The translations under genes were made by a program, and so were the position numbers. From assembly GCA_903848465.1 (NCBI GenBank), contig CAINGK010000149.1, forward strand, positions 1-33,872: a stretch of 33,872 nucleotides of DNA, read 5' to 3'. The stretch comes from an uncultured Verrucomicrobiota bacterium (GTDB taxonomy: Bacteria > Verrucomicrobiota > Verrucomicrobiia > Verrucomicrobiales > Verrucomicrobiaceae). Each line of letters opens with the position of its first letter. Position 1 is the first letter of the stretch. The notes beneath the pieces are model-generated. The model searched no databases. It had not been told where the DNA came from and saw only the letters and a program-made list of their open reading frames with translations. Below, piece after piece: positions 8,053 to 15,624 of the stretch.

Positions 8053-10140
8053 ATGCCCATGCTTTTTTCGTATGAACTGACCACGTCGCCCCTCCGCAGC
8101 CGGTTGCTGGTGGCGGGTATTGGGCTGCTGGCCCTGCTCGGACCGCAGGTGCAGGCCCAGGTGGTGCTCAAGGCGCAGCCTGTCGTCGAGGTTGAGGATG
8201 AGGCGAAAAAGGCGAAGCCCGCTGTGCCGGAAAAGCAGGACCTCAATGCCTCCTGGGCCACGCAGAAGGAGGCGCGTGCGCTCACCCTCAGCGTACCCGC
8301 CCCGCGCGGCCAGATCGTGGACCGCCACGGCATCCCCTTCGCGCAAAACCGCGCCGCCAACTATCTCGCTCTGGTCATGCCGTACATGGATGGTGCGACG
8401 GATGCGCAAGTTACTGCCTTTGCGCGCTCCACCATCGCCAAGGTGAACGCCGCGCTCGGCAAGACCTGGTCCCTCTCTGACGACCGGGTGCTCATGCACT
8501 ACAAGCACCGCCGCTGGCTGCCGCTGGTCTTTTCCGTGGAGGAGGGTCTGAATGTGGAGATCACCCCGGACATGGAGGAGAAGCTCAAGCCCCTCCTGGG
8601 CGGCAGCCTCGTCATCCAGGCCGCCTACCTGCGGCATTACCCGCAAGGGAGCACCGCCTGCCACATCATCGGCTACACGGGCAAGACCCGCCCGCTGCCC
8701 ACCGGCCCCATCGTGGATGGCGATCCCGTGTTTGAGGAAATGGAAGGCCGCGAGGGCATCGAAACCGCGTTCGACACCGACCTCAAAGGCCAGGCAGGGA
8801 TCGTCAACGTCCTCTTCAGTCCCGATGGCAAGCGCCTCTCCGAGGACGTGCGCCGTGCGCCTAGTCCGGGGCACAACGTGGTCCTTTCCATCGACTACAA
8901 CTTCCAAAAATACGCCGAAAACGCCCTCAAAAAGCACACCACTGGCGGTGCCATGGTCATCATGGACGTCACCAATGGCGACATCCTCGCTATGGCGTCC
9001 AATCCCGGCTTTGACCTCAATGAATTCGTGCCCGGCATCCGCCAGAAACGCTACGACGAGCTGATGAAGGACCCACACCAGCCGCTCTACCCGCGCTCCT
9101 TCCGTGGCGAATACCCCCCGGCCTCCACCTTCAAGGTCGTCACCGCCCTCGGCGCACTGGATAGCGGCAAGGTGGATGCTAAGACGCAGTATGACTGCCC
9201 CAATGCGCTAGAGATCGGCGACCGCGTGTTCAAGAACTGGAACAAAGATGGCGAAGGCTCAATGAACGTAGTCAGCGCGATCAAGCGCTCCTGCAATACC
9301 TGGTTCTACCGCGCTGCCCTGGAAGCGGGGGCCGACTACATCACCAACATGGCCCTGCGCCTCGGCTTTGGCGAGCGCACCGGCATCCCGCTCAAGGCGG
9401 AAGGAGAGGGTTTCGTTCCCACCAACAGCTATCTTCTTCAGCATCGCGGCCACAAGATGCTGCCAGGGGACTTGGCTAACGTTGCCATCGGCCAGGGCAT
9501 GGTGCTGGCCACGCCGCTCCAGGTCTGCCAGTGCATGGCCGGACTCGGGGACGGCACACGCATCCCCCAACCGCGCCTTGTGCTGCAAGTGCAGGATCTG
9601 AGCGACCGCGTGATGACGGCCTATGAGCCCAAAGACCGCAAGCGCATTGATCTCAATCCAGACCAGCGTCAGACGGTAATCAGCGGCATGGTGGCCGTGG
9701 TCAATGCTGGCGGTGGCACCGGCCACGCAGCCGCTATCAAGCAGGCCGAGATCGCGGGTAAGACCGGTACCGCTCAGTGGCGCATCAGCAAAGATCAAAA
9801 CCTCGCTTGGTTCACCGGCTTTCTTCCCGCTGGCAAGCCCATGTTCGCCTTCGCTGTCCTTTATGAAGGCGAGCCCGGCGAAGACATCAGTGGTGGCAAA
9901 AAAGCCGCGCCTATCGTCAGTGAGGTCTTCACCAATATCTTTGAAAAAGCCCCGGCGGATGATCCCATGCTGCTGGCCATGAAGGAAGTGCCCAAGGCCC
10001 AGTTGGTGGATGAGGCCACCGGCGGAGGAAAAGGTGGCGACGCGGAGCCGCAGACCAGGAAAGCGACACCCGCACCGAAACCTCAGGCGCAGCCGTCAAA
10101 AGGTATCGGTGGCTTTTTCCGTCGTCTCTTTGGCCGCTAA
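8053..10140 (+). CDS. mrdA: Peptidoglycan D,D-transpeptidase, PBP2 class B (MrdA-like)
   Basis: Class B penicillin-binding protein that cross-links peptidoglycan for cell elongation; acts in the periplasm. Numbering here is from a TTG at 8023, ten residues upstream of the chosen ATG. Hydrophobic segment about 28-45; pedestal/dimerisation domain about 90-290, including the conserved PRGQIVDRHG; transpeptidase domain about 300-640. Active-site motifs: S368-T-F-K371 (in PPASTFKV), S423-C-N425, and K580-T-G (in AGKTGTAQW). The C-terminal tail is Pro-rich and basic (FFRRLFGR). The hydrophobic segment ends QVQAQ, which resembles a cleavable signal rather than the usual retained anchor. ATG 8053 is preferred; ATG 8059 is also possible. 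First gene of a rightward cluster with the DUF6941-like gene 18 bp downstream. No rodA is beside it. Confidence 0.93.
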   Translation: MPMLFSYELTTSPLRSRLLVAGIGLLALLGPQVQAQVVLKAQPVVEVEDEAKKAKPAVPEKQDLNASWATQKEARALTLSVPAPRGQIVDRHGIPFAQNRAANYLALVMPYMDGATDAQVTAFARSTIAKVNAALGKTWSLSDDRVLMHYKHRRWLPLVFSVEEGLNVEITPDMEEKLKPLLGGSLVIQAAYLRHYPQGSTACHIIGYTGKTRPLPTGPIVDGDPVFEEMEGREGIETAFDTDLKGQAGIVNVLFSPDGKRLSEDVRRAPSPGHNVVLSIDYNFQKYAENALKKHTTGGAMVIMDVTNGDILAMASNPGFDLNEFVPGIRQKRYDELMKDPHQPLYPRSFRGEYPPASTFKVVTALGALDSGKVDAKTQYDCPNALEIGDRVFKNWNKDGEGSMNVVSAIKRSCNTWFYRAALEAGADYITNMALRLGFGERTGIPLKAEGEGFVPTNSYLLQHRGHKMLPGDLANVAIGQGMVLATPLQVCQCMAGLGDGTRIPQPRLVLQVQDLSDRVMTAYEPKDRKRIDLNPDQRQTVISGMVAVVNAGGGTGHAAAIKQAEIAGKTGTAQWRISKDQNLAWFTGFLPAGKPMFAFAVLYEGEPGEDISGGKKAAPIVSEVFTNIFEKAPADDPMLLAMKEVPKAQLVDEATGGGKGGDAEPQTRKATPAPKPQAQPSKGIGGFFRRLFGR

Positions 10141-10158
10141 TCCTACGTAAGTACAAGA

Positions 10159-10584
10159 ATGAACATCCAGCTTGCCATCGTCTGTGACTTTGCTGCCGAC
10201 TATCAGGGCAAGCTCTGCATCCAGGGCGCGTTTGACACCCTCTGCGCGCAAAACTTTCCCGTCGTGCATCCGCAGTGCTCCATCGCCGTGCGTGCCACTT
10301 TTAACGCGGAAGACGCCGGCATGCACGAGTTCGTCATCCGTTGCGTGGATCCCGACGGTAAGGAATGCCTGCCGCCCATGCCTGCCCAGTTGGATGTGTC
10401 CTTTCCCTCGGCCTTCATCCCGTTCGTCTCACGCAACATCGTGTACACCCTCCAGCGCCTCAAGTTTGAGCGCCAGGGGCTTTACCGCTGGTTGGTGCAG
10501 CACAAAAACAGCACCTTGGCCAGCATCCCGCTGCGCGTGACTTTGTTTGACGAGCGTCGTTCCGCCACCGGCCCTGCAGGCTAG
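10159..10584 (+). CDS. Conserved protein resembling the DUF6941 family
   Basis: 141 residues, no signal peptide or membrane segment, probably cytosolic. The N-terminus MNIQLAIVCDFAADYQGKLC followed by GAFDTLCAQNFP is the pattern I associate with DUF6941. The remainder (HEFVIRCVDPDGKE, then a beta-rich stretch) suggests an all-beta fold. Function is unknown. It lies 18 bp after mrdA and 6 bp before the ACT gene, so all three are likely one transcript. Family assignment is from memory of the N-terminal pattern. Confidence 0.75.
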   Translation: MNIQLAIVCDFAADYQGKLCIQGAFDTLCAQNFPVVHPQCSIAVRATFNAEDAGMHEFVIRCVDPDGKECLPPMPAQLDVSFPSAFIPFVSRNIVYTLQRLKFERQGLYRWLVQHKNSTLASIPLRVTLFDERRSATGPAG

Positions 10585-10590
10585 CCGCCC

Positions 10591-11070
10591 ATGATCACCT
10601 CCAAGCCCCAGACACATTCCGCTACGACCACTCCGGCAGGCACCCCGGTGCGGCAGTTGTCCGTCTTCCTGCACAACCGTGTCGGTGCCCTCATGTCCCT
10701 CGTGAAGCTGCTCACCGAGCACCGCATTGATGTCTTGGGACTCTCCCTCCAGGACACCACGGAGCTGGCCCTTGTGCGCCTTATTCCCAGCGACCCTGAA
10801 ACCACGGAGATGCTCTTCATTGAAAAAGGCATCCCCCATGTGGTCTTTCCAGTTACTGTCGTTGAGCTGCGTGAGACGGACCACTCTCTCGTCCACGCGC
10901 TCTCCGCCCTGCTTTCCGCTGAGATCAATATCGACTTCAGCTACGCCCTCTTCGTGCGCCCCGCCCAGCACCCTGTCTTCGTCCTCCACCTCGACTCCCC
11001 CGAAGTCGGTGCCGAGGTCCTCTCCAGTGCCGGATTCAAGGTGTTGAACCAAGAGGATTTGAGCCGGTAA
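10591..11070 (+). CDS. Tandem ACT domain protein
   Basis: 159 residues. The first ACT-like unit spans about 20-90 (RQLSVFLHNRVGALMSLVKL, with the Gly-Ala turn that contacts amino-acid ligands in the family). The second spans about 98-155 (HSLVHALSALLSAEINIDF through SPEVGAEVL). There is no catalytic domain, so it is likely a stand-alone ligand-sensing regulator of amino-acid metabolism or signalling. It follows the DUF6941-like gene by six bases. The intergenic gap to the convergent exosortase gene is only 42 bp and shows no clear terminator. Confidence 0.85.
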   Translation: MITSKPQTHSATTTPAGTPVRQLSVFLHNRVGALMSLVKLLTEHRIDVLGLSLQDTTELALVRLIPSDPETTEMLFIEKGIPHVVFPVTVVELRETDHSLVHALSALLSAEINIDFSYALFVRPAQHPVFVLHLDSPEVGAEVLSSAGFKVLNQEDLSR

Positions 11071-11112
11071 GCGGGGGAATGGATGCCATGCGCCTCAATC
11101 CTGTTATCGGTC

Positions 11113-12927
11113 CTATGGGCTTATTGCTGGAGATGCCCCGTCTGCCTTTGATCCCGCCTCCCACTCCGCTTTCGTCAGCATAAACGTCGGCACCAGTTGC
11201 GCCAGAAACGCGCGGGCATCCTCCGCTGCGCCGAGTTCTTGCAGCGGGTCCTCCTGACCCACGCGCTGCTCTGGCAGCGGCACAAAGATGGAAGCCATCG
11301 CCCAGCGGTGCTGGAGGTTGCGGAACACCGCATCGTAGTACGAAAGAAAGATATGCTCGTAGTGGTCCGCGCAGGAGGTGCCGTCGGCGCCAATGTACCA
11401 GTAGAAATTGATCGCCCGTGAGCGAATTCGCTCGCCGGGCCGGGGCTCCACATCGCGGAAAATGCGCATCATCATGAGGCTGATCTCACGGCCGTCTGCC
11501 AGTTGTAGAGAGATTGGCGTGCGATCCGTCACCGTCCATCCCTGGTTCGGCAGGCACACCTCTGGGCGGTGCAGGCTGCGTTTTTCAAACCCGCTCACAA
11601 TGATCGTGGCCATGATCTGCCTACCTGCGACAGAGGCATACACATCGCGTGAAAGTTTAACCCCTTCATCCAGCAGGTTTTTCTCGGCTGCGGTCATTTC
11701 AAACTCACGTCCTTGATAGTCGCCGAGAGACAGGGGCAGGTAGGGCTGCTTCGAGTCACCCGGCTTCAGTCGCACGCCCGGTGCCGCCACATGAAAGCCG
11801 ATGTCCGTCCCGGCGCACACACCCAGAACCGCCAGCGGAAGCACTAGGGCTGCCAGCAGTTGGGCCAAAGTGCGGCGCGGCTGGGGAATGGCGCAGGCCC
11901 CGCCCACTGCCGGGCGGCCATGCCGCTGTAGATTCGCCTTCATCTCCCGCCCCTCAAACAGCCAGCACAGCGCAAACATTCCCGTCAGCGCGATGCCAAA
12001 CACCGCAAAGCCCGCAAACGTGTGGTAAAACGACATCTCCTGATGCTCGCCAATGTGCCTGCCCACGGCAAAATCGGAGCCAAACAGCTTCGTTCCCGCC
12101 ACCAGCAGCAGCAGCCGCACCACATTCCCCGCCACTGCCAGTGGTACCGCGCACACAAACAGAATGAATCGCGCGCGTGGCCGCTTCAGAGCTAGGTAGC
12201 CCAGCAGCGCGGAGATCATCATCAGTGCAAAGAGTGAATTGATCCCGCTGCACTTCGCATCCACATCCAGGCTGAAGCCATCGCCGATCAGCAATCCGCG
12301 CGCCGCATCGGGCGCAGATTGCAGCGCGGAACCCTCATTCATCGCAGGCACTCCCACCGTGTTCAGTACCGCCGCCGCCATCGCGGCTGTCCGTGGGCGC
12401 AGCGGCGACGCCACGGAATCCTCCAGTGGCTGCATGGGCCAGGTAAAGAGCAAAAACAGCCACGCAAAGAACACTGTGCGCATCCACGCCGTTCCCGCTA
12501 CAAGCAGAATGAAGCCCGCCAGAACGCACTGCACCGCCAGAAAGCCCGGGTAGCCCGTGTTTGCCTTGTAGCCCACCCAGTAAAAAAACAGTCCCAGGCA
12601 CAAAAGTGGCAGGCCCCGCCACGTGCCCTGCCAGGGCAGACGGCACAACTCATCACGCCGCAGCCACACCAGCCAGCCCACTAGCAGCGGCACCACCAGG
12701 CAGAACTGCCAGTCTGACTGCTTGTTCACCCAGCGGCCCCAGCCGATCAGGATACTTTCGCGCTTGTTATAGTCCCACTGCTGGTACGGCCACACCAGAA
12801 ACAGTAGCACCAGCACTACTGGCAGCCCCCACAAAGCCACCCGACGCAGCGTTTCTGGCTGTTCGAGGCTGTGGGTGGTGGAAGTACGGAGGGAAGTGCT
12901 AGGGGGCTGGGTGGATTCTGTTGCCAT
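11113..12927 (-). CDS. Exosortase with C-terminal EpsI domain
   Basis: Integral membrane cysteine transpeptidase of the exosortase/archaeosortase family fused to an EpsI (methanolan-type) domain. Numbering here is from the ATG at 12975: eight or so transmembrane segments in 45-340; Cys242 in [11 protein letters not shown]; Arg287 in NVVRLLLL; His318 in [10 protein letters not shown], which are the three expected active-site residues. The EpsI portion lies about 370-600 after a further transmembrane segment. Exosortases process proteins with a PEP-CTERM-like C-terminal tail, usually in strains that make exopolysaccharide. No protein in this window carries such a tail. ATG 12927 (MATESTQ) is chosen; ATG 12975 adds 16 hydrophilic residues and would leave only 35 bp to the divergent gene. 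Confidence 0.88.
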   Translation of the reverse strand: MATESTQPPSTSLRTSTTHSLEQPETLRRVALWGLPVVLVLLFLVWPYQQWDYNKRESILIGWGRWVNKQSDWQFCLVVPLLVGWLVWLRRDELCRLPWQGTWRGLPLLCLGLFFYWVGYKANTGYPGFLAVQCVLAGFILLVAGTAWMRTVFFAWLFLLFTWPMQPLEDSVASPLRPRTAAMAAAVLNTVGVPAMNEGSALQSAPDAARGLLIGDGFSLDVDAKCSGINSLFALMMISALLGYLALKRPRARFILFVCAVPLAVAGNVVRLLLLVAGTKLFGSDFAVGRHIGEHQEMSFYHTFAGFAVFGIALTGMFALCWLFEGREMKANLQRHGRPAVGGACAIPQPRRTLAQLLAALVLPLAVLGVCAGTDIGFHVAAPGVRLKPGDSKQPYLPLSLGDYQGREFEMTAAEKNLLDEGVKLSRDVYASVAGRQIMATIIVSGFEKRSLHRPEVCLPNQGWTVTDRTPISLQLADGREISLMMMRIFRDVEPRPGERIRSRAINFYWYIGADGTSCADHYEHIFLSYYDAVFRNLQHRWAMASIFVPLPEQRVGQEDPLQELGAAEDARAFLAQLVPTFMLTKAEWEAGSKADGASPAISP

Positions 12928-13010
12928 GACATCAGTTGACGGACAAAGGCTGGCCTTGTTTGTTGATTCTGGCAACCTTCATCGCGTAACGTCACCGACG
13001 CATCAACTTC

Positions 13011-14132
13011 ATGTCCAAGCAGCGCTCCAACACTCCACCCCCAGATTCTGACGACAACAAGGAGGATGCCCTTCTTTTCGCCCGCTGCTCCGAAAGTTCG
13101 GACGGGGCCGCGCCGAAAAACACCAAGACTGGCCCCCCTGTGGCCAAACAGAAATCCGCCGCTGGTGGACTGCCCAAAGAGGAGCTGAGGGAGCCTTCAT
13201 CCGCGCTGCCCAAAATCCGCCGCTCCCACCTCACCTATAGGCATCTGGTTATTTCCCTCAGCACCTCCCTTCTCATCGGCTTGCTGCTCCTGTTTTTCGG
13301 TCGGTCATTCTACCTCAGCCACATCGAACCTCGGCTCTCCGGGGCCACCGCGCCTGCCTCCGTCGCTTCAGCCACGTCGGAAGCCACTCTCAAGGAAGAG
13401 CTCGCCAAGTCCGCCGAGCAAATCATCGCGCTACAGAAGCAGGTCGATGTCATGCGCCGCGAGCAGTTGCTCACGCAGCAGCATACCCGAGAATCGCTCG
13501 AAAACATCTCCGCCACGCTGAAAATCCCGCAGCTCGTCCCGTCCCCCGTGGCCCCCGCCAAGGACCTGCCTGGCACCTCGCGCATGGCGGACATGAAGCC
13601 CGAGGTTTCTCCCACCCAGCAGGAATTCATCCAGCTCAAGGAGCGCAACCGCCTCACTCAATACGCCGACGAAGCCATCGCTACTGGCTCGCGCCGCCCT
13701 TTGGAGGTGCTGGTCGATTACATGCGCGACCCCGAGGTTCCCCATCTGCACGATGCCGCTCAAGTAGAATTCATGCGCGCCGTCCGCGCCATCCAGATCC
13801 TCCAGCGTGAAGAACCCGGCTACCACCTCCCCGTCGCAGAACTCTTCAAAGATAGCAACATCCGCGACGAGGCCGATGTGAAGCCTGAAGCGCTGCTCAA
13901 ACTCCTGGCCGACTACAAGCAGCCCTGGGAGGTCCGCGTACGCATCTGCTTCCTCCTCCTCGGCAGTACCTTGCCCGAAACCAACGCCCAACTCATTAAA
14001 GCCATCAAGGAAGATCCATCCCTGGACGTTGCCAAGCACGCCCAACTCTCGCTTGAACAGCGCATCAAAAAACGCTTCCGTTTCTTCGACATTCCCGCTA
14101 TCGAGGAATGGTTCAAAACGCAGGGGAAGTGA
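13011..14132 (+). CDS. Single-pass membrane protein with coiled coil and helical repeats
   Basis: 373 residues, not recognised. A charged, disordered N-terminal cytosolic segment covers about 1-80. One transmembrane helix lies near 81-103 (SLSTSLLIGLLLLFFGRSFYL). A coiled coil follows at about 125-170 (LKEELAKSAEQIIALQKQVD and onward), then a Pro-rich linker and a helical C-terminal half. There, stretches such as RRPLEVLVDYMRDPEVPHLH and PWEVRVRICFLLLG look like HEAT-type repeats. Topology suggests a periplasmic scaffold. It is divergent from the exosortase gene and 45 bp before glgM, but a shared role is only a guess. Confidence 0.8.
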   Translation: MSKQRSNTPPPDSDDNKEDALLFARCSESSDGAAPKNTKTGPPVAKQKSAAGGLPKEELREPSSALPKIRRSHLTYRHLVISLSTSLLIGLLLLFFGRSFYLSHIEPRLSGATAPASVASATSEATLKEELAKSAEQIIALQKQVDVMRREQLLTQQHTRESLENISATLKIPQLVPSPVAPAKDLPGTSRMADMKPEVSPTQQEFIQLKERNRLTQYADEAIATGSRRPLEVLVDYMRDPEVPHLHDAAQVEFMRAVRAIQILQREEPGYHLPVAELFKDSNIRDEADVKPEALLKLLADYKQPWEVRVRICFLLLGSTLPETNAQLIKAIKEDPSLDVAKHAQLSLEQRIKKRFRFFDIPAIEEWFKTQGK

Positions 14133-14177
14133 ACTTGCACACCGCCCGCCCCTTTTTCCTCCCCACCACCCGCCCTC

Positions 14178-15380
14178 ATGAAAGCCCTCTTCCTCACCAA
14201 CGAATACCCACCGCATATCTACGGCGGTGCTGGCGTTCACGTTGAATACCTCACCCGCGAACTCGCCAAACTCATGGAGATTGACGTCCGCTGTTTTGGC
14301 GACCAGTCCAGCCATGTGGGCAATCTACACGTCCAGGGCTTTGGCCTCGATACCACGGGTTGGGACAGCCCGCTGAATTTGAAGTCCGTCTTTGGTGCCC
14401 TACAGCGCTGCCTCGACTTCAACACTCATGGCATCGACGCCAGCCTCGTCCACCTCCACACCTGGTATGCCCACTTCGGCGGCATCCTCGCCAAGCTCAA
14501 CTACGGCGTCCCCATGGTCCTCACCGTTCACTCCCTGGAGCCCCTCCGCCCTTGGAAACGCGAGCAGCTTGGCCACGGCTATGACTTCACCGTCTGGCTC
14601 GAAAGCACCGCCCTCAAAATGGCCGATGCCATCATCGCCGTCTCCGAAGGCACCAAGGCTGACATCCTCAAGCACTTCGATGTCGATCCCCACAAGATTC
14701 ACGTCATCTACAACGGCATCGACCTCGCCGAATACCGTCGCACTGAGGCCCCCGACGTGCTGCGCAAACACGGCGTCGATCCCGACAAGCCCTACGTCCT
14801 CTTCGTCGGTCGCATCGCCCGGCAGAAAGGCATCGTCCATCTCGTCCGCGCCATCCAGCACCTCGACCCTGGCTTCCAGGTCGTCCTCTGCGCCGGTGCC
14901 CCTGACACCATCGAGATCAAAGAAGAAATGGAAGCTGCCGTCGCCGAAGCCAGCAAAGTGCGCCCCGGAGTCATCTGGGTGCAGGCCATGGTCCCCCTCC
15001 TAGAAAAGATCGCCCTCTACTCCCACGCCGACGTGTTCTGCTGCCCGTCGATTTATGAACCCTTCGGCATCATCAACCTCGAAGCCATGGCCTGCGAGAC
15101 CGCCGTCGTCGCTAGCGCCGTTGGCGGCATCAAAGAAGTCGTCGTCGATGGCGAGACCGGCATCCTCGTCCCGCTCGAGCAGCAGACCGAAAGCCCCTTC
15201 GAAGCCCTGCACCCCGAGAAATTTGCCCGCGACCTCGCCGTCGGCATCAACAAACTCATGGCCGACCCCACCCTCCGCAACCGCATGGCCCAAGCTGGCC
15301 GCCAGCGCGCTGAGGACCACTTTAGCTGGAAGAGCATCGCCCGGAAGACCTTCGCACTTTACAAGACCCTCGCGGGGTAG
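14178..15380 (+). CDS. glgM: GT4 glycosyltransferase, glycogen synthase of the GlgM/corynebacterial GlgA type
   Basis: 400 residues, GT-B fold. N-terminal Rossmann half: MKALFLTNEYPPHIYGGAGV, with the GGAGVH donor-loop motif. C-terminal half: KPYVLFVGRIARQKG and the nucleotide-sugar EX7E motif in EPFGIINLEAMA (residues about 293-304). The overall pattern matches the corynebacterial-type glycogen synthase family. Its mycobacterial member GlgM makes maltose-1-phosphate from ADP-glucose and glucose-1-phosphate; others extend glycogen. Which reaction applies here is not decidable from sequence alone. No glgC, glgB or glgE is adjacent. ATG 14178 starts directly at the first beta strand. Confidence 0.85.
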   Translation: MKALFLTNEYPPHIYGGAGVHVEYLTRELAKLMEIDVRCFGDQSSHVGNLHVQGFGLDTTGWDSPLNLKSVFGALQRCLDFNTHGIDASLVHLHTWYAHFGGILAKLNYGVPMVLTVHSLEPLRPWKREQLGHGYDFTVWLESTALKMADAIIAVSEGTKADILKHFDVDPHKIHVIYNGIDLAEYRRTEAPDVLRKHGVDPDKPYVLFVGRIARQKGIVHLVRAIQHLDPGFQVVLCAGAPDTIEIKEEMEAAVAEASKVRPGVIWVQAMVPLLEKIALYSHADVFCCPSIYEPFGIINLEAMACETAVVASAVGGIKEVVVDGETGILVPLEQQTESPFEALHPEKFARDLAVGINKLMADPTLRNRMAQAGRQRAEDHFSWKSIARKTFALYKTLAG

Positions 15381-15400
15381 GGGGGGCGAAATCAGAGCCG

Positions 15401-15495
15401 AGCAGTGCCGAATGACGGATTGGGCTGCTCCTGTTCGAACTCGAACATCATAAGCAGTGCCAAATGTGGGGCCAGCCTTGAAGTGCAAGGTGGCC
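15401..15495 (+). promoter_or_regulatory. Repeat-rich leader upstream of the TonB receptor operon
   Basis: A 14-bp near-perfect direct repeat (AGCAGTGCCGAATG at 15401-15414; AGCAGTGCCAAATG at 15453-15466) flanks a perfect dyad GTTCGA-AC-TCGAAC (15433-15446). A bulged hairpin GGCCA-CCTT/AAGG-TGGCC follows at 15470-15495. The whole gap 15381-15624 has no gene. A weaker dyad GGAC-N7-GTCC sits at 15548-15562. The layout suggests regulator binding or a structured leader controlling the downstream operon, or terminator remnants of glgM. There is no T-tract. Confidence 0.35.
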
Positions 15496-15624
15496 TGCTT
15501 GGTACAGGAGACGAGTGAATAAAAACAGTGCTTCTCTAAGCTCCGATGGACGAATTTTGTCCGTATGAAGAGAATCCTGCCACGCAGCTTTGCACACAAG
15601 CAGTAGGGTGTCATAGCATCACGG

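Noticed and set aside
15433..15446. GTTCGAACTCGAAC as a LexA box
   Set aside because: Arms are in the wrong order and spacing for the GAAC-N4-GTTC and GTTC-N7-GTTC LexA sites.
15381..15624. Possible cobalamin riboswitch before the TonB receptor
   Set aside because: Only a weak B12-box-like ACAGGAGACGAG near 15503-15514; the conserved core segments of the riboswitch are missing.
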